64,000 nt of DNA from Phycisphaerales bacterium (GTDB lineage Bacteria; Planctomycetota; Phycisphaerae; Phycisphaerales; SM1A02): positions 1 to 64,000 of the forward strand of contig JAJDDB010000012.1 in the NCBI GenBank assembly GCA_029260575.1. Direction: 5' to 3'. Of the stretch, positions 57,736 through 64,000 are shown in pieces. How positions within the stretch are numbered: position 1 is the first letter of the stretch; each line of letters starts with the position of its first letter. A model generated the notes under the pieces. The model had not been told where the DNA came from and searched no databases. It saw nothing but the letters and a program-made list of their open reading frames with translations. The translations under genes were made by a program, and so were the position numbers.

Positions 57736-58404
57736 TTACATCTGCTCGAAATCATCTTCTCGCAGCGGGCGGGTGATCACACGGCTGCCCGAGAACCATT
57801 TGCCGAGGTCAACCATTCGGCAGCGCTGCGAGCAAAACGGAAACGAATCGGCCTGTGCATTGACAGACGTGCTGCATATCGGGCATGGCGAATCCTGACC
57901 GTGCTGCCGTACGGGTTGCAGATCGGCTATCCACTGCGCATCAAAGCCCACGGACTCAATCGTGATGCTGCGCTGTGCCGGTGTAATGTGTTCGAATTCA
58001 AGTCGAAAGTAGCGCTCGGGCAAGTCTGCTTCGATGCGATCGGCCCATTCCACCGCAATGATCATGCGGGCATCAGCGAGTAGCTCATCCCAACCGATGG
58101 AGTCCAGATCATCCGGATCGCGCAGCCGGTAGGCATCAAGATGCGCGAGCGAGACGGAATCGGCATGGTCAGTCTGCGCTTGATACTCCTGGCAGATCAG
58201 AAACGTCGGACTCGAAACAGCCTGCTCATCAAGTTGCAGGCCACGCACGAGGCCGCGCACAAAGCATGTCTTGCCGGAACCGAGCGGCCCGTTGAGCGCA
58301 AGCACATCGCCGCCGCGCAGTCGTTTCGCCAGCGCCTCGGCCAGCGCAATGGTTTCATCTTCCGAATTCGATTGAAACGCAGTCATCGGTGCAGTCTTTG
58401 TCAT
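57736..58404 (-). CDS. tsaE: TsaE (t6A synthesis ATPase) fused to a YacG-like zinc domain
   Basis: About 222 residues. Residues 1-165 are TsaE: the P loop GPLGSGKTCFVRGLVRGLQL, then SSPTFLICQEYQ, HLDAYRLRDPDDLDSIGWDE and IAVEWADRIEADLPE. Residues about 172-215 match YacG, a small DNA gyrase inhibitor: CPICSTSVN and FPFCSQRCRMVDLGKWFSG carry the four zinc Cys. TsaE supports TsaBD in making t6A37. The fusion is unusual. The ATG overlaps the thiL stop (ATGA), so translation is coupled. Confidence 0.9.
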   Translation of the reverse strand: MTKTAPMTAFQSNSEDETIALAEALAKRLRGGDVLALNGPLGSGKTCFVRGLVRGLQLDEQAVSSPTFLICQEYQAQTDHADSVSLAHLDAYRLRDPDDLDSIGWDELLADARMIIAVEWADRIEADLPERYFRLEFEHITPAQRSITIESVGFDAQWIADLQPVRQHGQDSPCPICSTSVNAQADSFPFCSQRCRMVDLGKWFSGSRVITRPLREDDFEQM

Positions 58405-59330
58405 TTCGTGCCATGTTCCCAACCGAATGTATCCACACGTTGCCAGTCGCCATCGACCCGCACCCACACTCGGCCCTCGGGTCGATCATCACCGTGTCGT
58501 GCCACCTCAACGACCTGCCCGATGCGCGTGACGGGTACCTGCCCAAGCATGTCCGGAACATTGCCAACAGCCGTGAAACACAACTCGTAGTCTTCGCCGT
58601 CGCCAAGCCCGCTGCGCCAATCGCAGCCGGGAGTTACAGGTATGTCTTCGGCCCAGATTTCAATACACACATCGGATTGTTCAGCGATATGGCCGGCATC
58701 GCGCCCCAACCCGTCGCTGAGGTCGATCATGCTATGCACGCGCTCACCAAGACGGTCGAGCAATTCCAGGGCTTCGTCAATCCGCGGTTCGAACGCAAGA
58801 TGCCTGCCTGATCCGTCAGGCTTGACCGATCCGCCGAGTGTGCCGGTGACATACACGCTATCGCCGACATGAGCGCCGCTGCGTTGCAGGACTCGTCCCG
58901 CACGCGGCGTCGCCAGCGCTGTGACTGAACACGTAAACGGCCCGGTTTTCTTTTTATGAAAAGCGATGTCGCCGCCAATGAGCGGGCAGGAGTACTGCTC
59001 GGCTGTTTCACGCATGGCATCGAACAATGTTTTCGTGGTTGGTTCATCAAAGTCGACGGGCAGCACGACTGCAACAAGTGTCGCAACTGGGAGCGCTGCC
59101 ATGGCTGCGACATCGCTGAGGCATCGCGTCACTGCCTTGCGGCCGACTGCTTCGATCGGCGTCGTGGCAAGCTGAACATGCACGCCATCGACGAGTTGGT
59201 CGACCGCTGCAAGCAGCCGCGGCGTGTCCAACTCGAGCATTGCCATGTCATCGCCCGGCGGAATGATGATTGACTCGCCAAGCGACTGACTAGCTTCATA
59301 CACATGGCCAAGCAATTCGAACTCGCGCAT
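58401..59330 (-). CDS. thiL: Thiamine-monophosphate kinase
   Basis: The 309 residues match ThiL. PPGDDMAMLEL and AAVDQLVDGVHVQL carry the metal ligands, TRCLSDVAAMAALPVATLVA the dimer helix, CPLIGGDIAFHKK the nucleotide site, and SMIDLSDGLGRDAGHIAEQS with GDGEDYELCF the C-terminal signature. It phosphorylates thiamine phosphate to the cofactor thiamine diphosphate. The stop overlaps the start of tsaE-yacG by four bases. Confidence 0.94.
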   Translation of the reverse strand: MREFELLGHVYEASQSLGESIIIPPGDDMAMLELDTPRLLAAVDQLVDGVHVQLATTPIEAVGRKAVTRCLSDVAAMAALPVATLVAVVLPVDFDEPTTKTLFDAMRETAEQYSCPLIGGDIAFHKKKTGPFTCSVTALATPRAGRVLQRSGAHVGDSVYVTGTLGGSVKPDGSGRHLAFEPRIDEALELLDRLGERVHSMIDLSDGLGRDAGHIAEQSDVCIEIWAEDIPVTPGCDWRSGLGDGEDYELCFTAVGNVPDMLGQVPVTRIGQVVEVARHGDDRPEGRVWVRVDGDWQRVDTFGWEHGTK

Positions 59331-59368
59331 GTGTGCAAGTGTACCAGCGTCGCACCGCGTCGCAGCTG

Positions 59369-59824
59369 TCAGAACAACAGTTGAAACTGGCTGCGGACAA
59401 CGATCTGGCCGTCGCTGCCGGGAGTGTCCGCACGCCAGCCACGCCCAGCATTCGCCCAGAACTGCCCGACGGCGTTGAATGCGTATCCAGCATCCACTGC
59501 ATATTTCAGTTGGTGTCCGGAAAAGTAATGGTTGAAACCCACCGAGAGCACGTTCAGAACATCAGTGCCGTCGTCGGCATCGCCCCATTCGTATCGCGCA
59601 ACGAATTCGGTCCTGGTGCCGATGAATACCCCGCCCTGAACGACTACGCCATATTGATTGGTCGGCATCCCTGCAGAGCTGTCGTTGAAGTGCGTGCCGA
59701 CAACGGCAGCGAACAGCGATGTACCGCCGAACTCAAGCGATGCATCCCGGACTTCGCCAAGAGCCGATGGCGCGTGCAGGACGACACCTGCACAAAGCGC
59801 AACACCGGACAGTGTGCGCTTCAA
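59369..59824 (-). CDS. Truncated porin: signal peptide joined to a porin C-terminal domain
   Basis: About 151 residues from a TTG that overlaps the PepSY stop (TTGA). The first 23 residues look like a signal peptide (KRTLSGVALCAGVVLHAPSA). The rest resembles the last third of planctomycete porins: YGVVVQGGVFIGTRTEFVAR, VLSVGFNHYFSGHQLKY and a final VVRSQFQLLF. Porins of this type usually have about 400-450 residues; the front part is missing, yet the signal is present. It may be an internal deletion or a small beta-barrel. No frameshift is seen in it. Confidence 0.6.
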   Translation of the reverse strand: MKRTLSGVALCAGVVLHAPSALGEVRDASLEFGGTSLFAAVVGTHFNDSSAGMPTNQYGVVVQGGVFIGTRTEFVARYEWGDADDGTDVLNVLSVGFNHYFSGHQLKYAVDAGYAFNAVGQFWANAGRGWRADTPGSDGQIVVRSQFQLLF

Positions 59825-60378
59825 CTGTTGTTCTCTAACGCCGCCCGGGCTGCCCACCGAGCACGTCTGCGGCGGCGGCGAACGATTGGTTCGATCCAGA
59901 GCCAGATGCCGCTGAACACCAGAAACAACAACGCTGGCGGCACCAGCGGCATGATCCAATCGTGCATCCATTCGCCGACGAACGAGCCATCGTGAATGTC
60001 TTCGAACAAATCAGACGGCCGCCATGCTGTGCTCAGCACCTGCCCGGTAATGGCGCATACCTGGATCTCAGCATAATTGTGCCCGGACAGAACCTTGTAC
60101 ACCCGATCGTCGGGGCGCACATCAATACGATCAATATCATTGATCGATTTGAAGTCGTCGTGCTTCTGTGCGAGTGCAGCATCTATCGCTTCGGCGAGTG
60201 GGATGAACTCAGTCACTGCGCCCGGTTGACCGGTCTGCGTCGGCGGCTGGATCCAATCCGACCGCTTCTTGATGAGCAGCATGAAACCGGTGCATGCGAT
60301 GACGATAAAGAGCACGGCCGAGATGATCCCGGTCCACTTGTGTGTAACCCAAAACAGCTTGAATGACTTGATTGCCAT
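59821..60378 (-). CDS. PepSY-associated membrane protein
   Basis: The 185 residues have an N-terminal helix (HKWTGIISAVLFIVIACTGF) typical of PepSY-associated TM proteins, a soluble PepSY-like part (IDRIDVRPDDRVYKVLSGHN) and a second helix near the C-terminus (LVPPALLFLVFSGIWLWIEP). The end is very basic (RRRRRRARWAARA), probably cytoplasmic. Homologues often accompany iron-uptake or respiratory reductase systems. The stop is coupled to the following truncated porin. Confidence 0.84.
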   Translation of the reverse strand: MAIKSFKLFWVTHKWTGIISAVLFIVIACTGFMLLIKKRSDWIQPPTQTGQPGAVTEFIPLAEAIDAALAQKHDDFKSINDIDRIDVRPDDRVYKVLSGHNYAEIQVCAITGQVLSTAWRPSDLFEDIHDGSFVGEWMHDWIMPLVPPALLFLVFSGIWLWIEPIVRRRRRRARWAARAALENNS

Positions 60379-60439
60379 GGGTTGTACGATACTCGGACGA
60401 CGCCGGATTCGCGCACCCCAACGGCGCTAGGGCCAGACA

Positions 60440-61471
60440 ATGATTTCATCGCCGGAAGACTACGGATTGAGCGAACAACAAACGCTTGCGTTCACCTATG
60501 ACGAACCTGCACCATCATCGTTTGACACATTCTGGGCACAATGGCGCGAGGCACATTGCCACATTCCGGCACGGGTCATGGGCAATACAGATTCACAGAG
60601 CGGCGCGATTGTGTATGAGTCTGCACGAAATGTTTCAATCGTCGCTCGACTGACGCGCCCGGCGGGCATTGTGCGCGGCGCTGTTGTCACATCTCACGGC
60701 TACGACGTCGACGAGGGAATCCCCGAAGAAGAGGAATCCTGGACCGCACGCGGTCTGGCAACGCTGCGGGTACGTGTTCGTGGTTTTCCGCCGTCCACCG
60801 CTGAAACCGGTGACCTCCGCAGTCAATGGATTTTGCACAACATTCATGATGCCCAGGCGTGGATTCTTGGAGGCGCAGTCGCAGACATTGTGCAGAGCGT
60901 AAAGGTCATACAAAAAATCTTTGCACGGCAACTGCCGGTGGCGCTGCACGGGGAGTCCTTTGGGGGCGGGCTTGCTGTTCTGGCTGCTGCGCAACTGGAG
61001 CAACTGGGAACACCGGTCGATCGGTTGATACTCGGCCTGCCTACATTCGGCGCGTGGCGGTGGCGGCTGCACAAGTATTGCAACGGCACGGGTGGCCAGA
61101 TCAACATGATGGTCGAGGCGCTGCGCGGTGATGATCAAGTGCGGCTGCTGAACGTCCTTGACCTGTTTGATGCGGTGCATCATGCACGGCGCATCCACTG
61201 TCCAGTGCTGTGCAAACTTGCATGTCGCGATGATGTTGTGCCTGCGCCAACCGCAGCGTCAGTCTTCAATGCCCTGGGTAGTGAGGACACATGGGCGTTT
61301 GTAACCAAGTACGGGCACTTCGACGGAGGGCTTGCTGACGCGCGCCGGCATGTTGCCTTCGAACGGTTGCATCCGGGGTTCGCCGATACCCAAGTGCCAG
61401 CCGCCGAGACTATTGCGGTGATAAATTCCGGAGATTTTCAGACTGCTCCAAAATCGCCCAACCTTTTGTGA
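60440..61471 (+). CDS. Acetyl xylan esterase (AXE1)-like alpha/beta hydrolase
   Basis: The 343 residues match the AXE1/cephalosporin-C deacetylase type. DEPAPSSFDTFWAQWREA is the N-terminal lid, VALHGESFGGGLAVLAAAQL holds the nucleophile Ser near 173, CRDDVVPAPTAASVFNAL the Asp, and VTKYGHFDGG the His. No signal peptide is seen, so it is probably cytoplasmic and may act on small acetylated sugars. No other carbohydrate gene is adjacent. Confidence 0.83.
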   Translation: MISSPEDYGLSEQQTLAFTYDEPAPSSFDTFWAQWREAHCHIPARVMGNTDSQSGAIVYESARNVSIVARLTRPAGIVRGAVVTSHGYDVDEGIPEEEESWTARGLATLRVRVRGFPPSTAETGDLRSQWILHNIHDAQAWILGGAVADIVQSVKVIQKIFARQLPVALHGESFGGGLAVLAAAQLEQLGTPVDRLILGLPTFGAWRWRLHKYCNGTGGQINMMVEALRGDDQVRLLNVLDLFDAVHHARRIHCPVLCKLACRDDVVPAPTAASVFNALGSEDTWAFVTKYGHFDGGLADARRHVAFERLHPGFADTQVPAAETIAVINSGDFQTAPKSPNLL

Positions 61472-61515
61472 GCAGGCATGTTGCTGCACGGGAAGTATGC
61501 CAAGACGGCTTTGAA

Positions 61516-61779
61516 TCAGATTGTGGATGATTTGACTTGTATTGCCGAATTGAAGAATCTCGATGCGGCGGACCGATACTGGAACTGTTCCACCACGTCA
61601 GATGGAATGCCCAGCTGCCGCTTTGTGGCCGATGGAGCCGGAGGATTGCGGATGAAGCCGCGAACCACCACCGCCCAACGGATAGGGGTTAAGTCCGGGG
61701 ATAGTTGCAGCGCAATTTCTCGATCAAAATCGTTGTACGGCTCGTACCAATTCCGAGTCGGGTCGTCGACGCGCTTCAT
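61516..61779 (-). CDS. Small hypothetical protein, doubtful
   Basis: The 87 residues (start MKRVDDPTRNWYEPYNDFDR) have a protein-like composition, more so than the opposite frame, but no recognised domain, no signal peptide and no clear ribosome binding site. It sits between convergent neighbours. It could be a real small protein or a chance frame. Confidence 0.3.
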   Translation of the reverse strand: MKRVDDPTRNWYEPYNDFDREIALQLSPDLTPIRWAVVVRGFIRNPPAPSATKRQLGIPSDVVEQFQYRSAASRFFNSAIQVKSSTI

Positions 61780-61836
61780 GTGGAGTTGACTGCGTCAACT
61801 GCACCTTTCATTTGCTCTTTCTTCTTTCTCCTCCTT

Positions 61837-61873
61837 CGTCGCTCCGGCAATCTGCCGGGGCGACGGTTTTTTT
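61837..61873 (+). terminator. Strong plus-strand terminator downstream of the esterase
   Basis: CGTCGC-T-CCGGCA and TGCCGG-G-GCGACG form a long stem with an ATC loop, followed by a run of at least seven T. The T-run points to plus-strand transcription. It lies 366 bases beyond the esterase stop, the only plus-strand gene before it. Confidence 0.9.
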
Positions 61874-61914
61874 GGAACGAGACAATGTGACGATGTGCCG
61901 CGCTGCGCAACTCG

Positions 61915-63153
61915 TCAACCAAGCAGTTGCATGATCAAGGCGACCTGCCTGCGTGTTGCGCCTTGGTGTGCACGAATCACTGCCCGGCCCCGCTCGGCAA
62001 GTTGCAGGCGCTGCTGCGGATCTTCAAGGAGCTCGCGCAGTGCGGCAGACAGTTGCGCCCGATCCGTCTGGACAATGCCCTGGCCGTCCAGCAGCGCGCG
62101 AACAGTTTCCTGAAAATCCGCAACAGCAGGCCCGACGATTGTTGCTTTGCCGAGCGCTATCGGTTCCATCATGTCCGATCCGTGCAGGGCGCCGAAACTC
62201 CTGCCGACCACGACGACATCGGCAAGCGCATAGGCAGCGCGCAACTCGCCAATAGTGTCCAGGAGAAATCGATTGGTGGCGCTGCCGGATGTTCCCGTGG
62301 AACGCCGGGCGCAACCAGCTAATACGTTTGCAGCGTCATCGAACCATTCCGGGCGCCGCGGCGCGCACAGCAATTGCACCCCTGCAGGGACTGCGTCGAC
62401 AAGAAGTTGATGTTCATCGGGTGCTGTGGAACCGGCGACGATGAGCGGTTTGCCTGAATCGATTCCCAATTCCATCGCAAGCCCGTCAGCACCATCAACC
62501 GTATCGGTGAGTTCGGCTGTGTCCCATTTCATCGTGTCGGTGACATGGACACTATCTGCCGGTACGCCGAGCCTGATGAAGCGCTTGCCATAGTCTTCGT
62601 TCTGAACCGCAGCAAATTGCAATCGACGAAAACTCGGTTGTACGAACGGACGCAGTCGTTGATACCAGCGGAAGCTCCTGGCGCTGAGCCGGCCGTTGAC
62701 GACGCACAGCGGGATGTTCCGCTGTACGCATGCGGCAGTGAAATTCGGCCACAGTTCGAGTTCGACCAGCGCGACAACATCGGGTTGAATGCGATTGAGA
62801 AACCGCCGGACCGCAAAACTGAAATCGAACGGGTACCGGACAACGTCATGCTGGGTCGCGTACAGCTCTGTGGCGCGAGCGAAACCGGTGTCGGTTGTTG
62901 TGGCAATGACAATGCTCGGCGTAGGCGACTGGGCTGCAAGCTGTTGAACGAGCAGGCGAATCGCGTTGACCTCGCCCACCGAAACGGCGTGTAGCAGGAT
63001 TGTCGGCTGCTGCTGGCGGCTTCGAGTCAGACCGCGCCCTAATCGGGCCCGCCAATCTGTTCGGAGCTTGTTGGTCCGCAGCATTCGGGTCAGCCAGATG
63101 GGTGCTGAAACGACTGCAAACAGAAGATAGATCAGATCGACGACGAATCGCAT
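61915..63153 (-). CDS. waaA: 3-deoxy-D-manno-octulosonic acid transferase (Kdo transferase)
   Basis: The 412 residues match WaaA. An N-terminal membrane segment precedes TILLHAVSVGEVNAIRLLVQ, the HxxSxGE signature. DVVALVELELWPNFTAACV carries the conserved Glu region, PLCVVNGRLSARSFRWYQRL follows, and VVVGRSFGALHGSDMMEPIA is the C-terminal nucleotide-sugar site. It transfers Kdo to lipid A at the inner membrane, which points to lipopolysaccharide production. No other Kdo gene is in the window. Confidence 0.93.
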   Translation of the reverse strand: MRFVVDLIYLLFAVVSAPIWLTRMLRTNKLRTDWRARLGRGLTRSRQQQPTILLHAVSVGEVNAIRLLVQQLAAQSPTPSIVIATTTDTGFARATELYATQHDVVRYPFDFSFAVRRFLNRIQPDVVALVELELWPNFTAACVQRNIPLCVVNGRLSARSFRWYQRLRPFVQPSFRRLQFAAVQNEDYGKRFIRLGVPADSVHVTDTMKWDTAELTDTVDGADGLAMELGIDSGKPLIVAGSTAPDEHQLLVDAVPAGVQLLCAPRRPEWFDDAANVLAGCARRSTGTSGSATNRFLLDTIGELRAAYALADVVVVGRSFGALHGSDMMEPIALGKATIVGPAVADFQETVRALLDGQGIVQTDRAQLSAALRELLEDPQQRLQLAERGRAVIRAHQGATRRQVALIMQLLG

Positions 63154-63339
63154 TGCGGCGGGAAGTGTACCGGGGCTGTCGTATCGGGATCACACACGTC
63201 CGAGAAAAGCAGGCCTTATGCTGTCTGTTGTAAAGACGGGGAACCCTCTGGCGGTTCAACTCGGATACTCGACCGCAGAATCCATCGTTCATTGCTTGGC
63301 AGAACGGCTGTCAGTAGTCACAATGGCAAAGGTGGATTC

Positions 63340-63388
63340 GTGTGGGCAAGCGGTTAACCGACTACGCCCAAAGGACTTGTACCCACAC
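63340..63388 (+). promoter_or_regulatory. Structured leader before the FHA gene
   Basis: GTGTGGG (63340-63346) can pair with CCCACAC (63382-63388), enclosing the perfect 10-bp palindrome CGGTTAACCG (63351-63360). The outer stem ends seven bases before the GGAGG ribosome binding site of the FHA gene. It could regulate translation or be a protein-binding site; this is inference. Confidence 0.35.
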
Positions 63389-63408
63389 GGACATGGAGGT
63401 CGCTTCTC

Positions 63409-63708
63409 ATGATGGAAGTGCATATCTGCAGTCGCAATGGTGCCCTGCTGCGAGCTTTTGCTCTTGGTGACACGGAAGAGGTCATCATTGGCCGCGATGA
63501 CGGCTGTGATATTCGTATCAATTCGCAGGCTGTATCACGCGAACACTGTTGTATTGAGCAGGACGGTGAAACGTTCTTTTTGCGTGATCTTGATTCAACG
63601 GCCGGGACTATCGTAGAAGGTAATCGGATCGAGCGCATACCACTCACACACGGGCTTTCAGCTGAAATCGGACCGGCGATCCTTAAGTTCTTCCACGGCG
63701 AAATCTGA
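63409..63708 (+). CDS. FHA domain protein
   Basis: The 99 residues form a single forkhead-associated domain: EEVIIGRDDGCDIRINSQAV followed by SREHC, then FLRDLDSTAGTIVEGNRIER. The phospho-peptide-binding Arg, Ser and His are present; the usual LxSxNGT is DSTAGT. It should bind phosphothreonine partners, perhaps Ser/Thr kinase targets. GGAGG lies nine bases before the ATG. No kinase gene is adjacent. Confidence 0.88.
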   Translation: MMEVHICSRNGALLRAFALGDTEEVIIGRDDGCDIRINSQAVSREHCCIEQDGETFFLRDLDSTAGTIVEGNRIERIPLTHGLSAEIGPAILKFFHGEI

Positions 63709-63843
63709 GCAACTTCTCACTCCCGTAGCTGTTTCTCACAGCTTCCTTGTGGAAAAACCGATCAAGCCCCCGCTGCAACGACGAAACTAGGCATTGGTAT
63801 TGACCTCAACGGCCGGATTATTGATTCGGTGTGTTCCTGTTCG

Positions 63844-64000
63844 ATGGAGAACCAGCCAGTGCTCAAATTCACTCTTCCGATCAATCGGCTTCCCCTGATC
63901 CTCGCAGGTCTTGTCACTGTTGCCTGTACGCTGCCGTGTACCGCGCAGGCTCCTCTCATTCCACGAGAAGTCTTTTTCGGCAATCCTGCCAAGTCTCGGG
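63844..64000 (+). CDS. Probable S9 family peptidase, N-terminal part, cut by the window end
   Basis: The 52 visible codons give a signal peptide (LPLILAGLVTVACTLPCTAQ) followed by APLIPREVFFGNPAKSR. The PLIPREVxFGNPxK segment is the usual start of mature exported prolyl-oligopeptidase-like (S9) proteins. The catalytic domain lies beyond the window, so the call is tentative. Confidence 0.6.
   Translation, partial: MENQPVLKFTLPINRLPLILAGLVTVACTLPCTAQAPLIPREVFFGNPAKSR

Larger units (their letters stand above)
61472..61914. other. Region between the esterase and waaA
   Basis: About 440 bases. It contains a short minus-strand frame (61516-61779) of doubtful status and a strong plus-strand terminator at 61837-61873. 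Nothing else recognised. Confidence 0.5.

Overview
The window looks like chromosomal DNA of a planctomycete, most likely of the class Phycisphaerae. The evidence is indirect but consistent: secreted proteins end in dockerin-like NVFDLLxLLAxWG tails, a Verrucomicrobia/Planctomycetes-restricted Minf_1886 protein is present, SecD and SecF are one polypeptide, the 23S rRNA gene has no 16S gene directly upstream, and a DUF1559-type pseudopilin is present. The genus cannot be named from sequence alone. No phage, transposase, CRISPR array or tRNA gene was found. The window is mostly core chromosome with a few patches of decayed or structured DNA.

Layout. 1-1927 is the 5' two thirds of a 23S rRNA gene on the minus strand, with its leader to about 2469. 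2.4-6.1 kb encodes secreted surface proteins: a beta-helix/VWA/dockerin protein split by a frameshift, and a HAF-repeat protein. 6.3-9.2 kb holds an S1-domain protein and the tRNA methylthiotransferase MtaB. 9.4-15.0 kb is a three-gene plus-strand operon (PilM-like plus two membrane proteins) ending in a strong terminator. 15.0-19.9 kb is a minus-strand run: isocitrate dehydrogenase family, alpha/beta hydrolase, pdxA, glyQS. 20.0-21.9 kb holds an FAD oxidoreductase overlapping an aldo/keto reductase. 21.9-22.75 kb is a gene-poor region rich in inverted repeats. 22.7-29.3 kb is tgt-yajC-secDF followed by a LysM protein. 29.4-35.4 kb holds a TerB/zinc-ribbon protein, a methyltransferase-like membrane protein, and a minus-strand run of a DUF89 phosphatase, NUDIX hydrolase, site-2 protease and rhomboid, then an OmpA lipoprotein. 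35.5-46.4 kb holds a long prepilin peptidase, xseB, xseA, recG, polX, ffh and an AI-2E family transporter. 46.4-55.4 kb holds Minf_1886, a 3-methyladenine glycosylase, an amidohydrolase, a second OmpA lipoprotein, a large lamin-tail protein, an inactive-looking transglutaminase, a pseudopilin and a small zinc ribbon. 55.4-64.0 kb holds a CDP-alcohol phosphatidyltransferase, a queuosine-mannosyltransferase-like enzyme, a Fur-like regulator without its metal ligands, a TsaE-YacG fusion, thiL, a PepSY protein coupled to a truncated porin, an esterase, waaA, an FHA protein and the start of an S9 peptidase.

How the genes fit together. Two themes recur. One is the cell envelope: SecDF/YajC, PilM-like operon, prepilin peptidase, pseudopilin, OmpA lipoproteins, LysM protein, WaaA, porin and dockerin-tailed secreted proteins. 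The other is modification of the tRNA anticodon loop: Tgt (Q34), a QTMAN-like mannosyltransferase (candidate mannosyl-Q34), TsaE (t6A37) and MtaB (ms2t6A37).

The observations I would follow first are the QTMAN-like protein in a genome that also carries tgt, the PilM operon whose three proteins share a GGGMAxG glycine-rich segment, the PepSY gene coupled through TTGA to a porin C-terminal module, the inverted TCGCCA repeats at 22.6 kb, and the pseudo-enzymes (transglutaminase without Cys and His, Fur without metal ligands).
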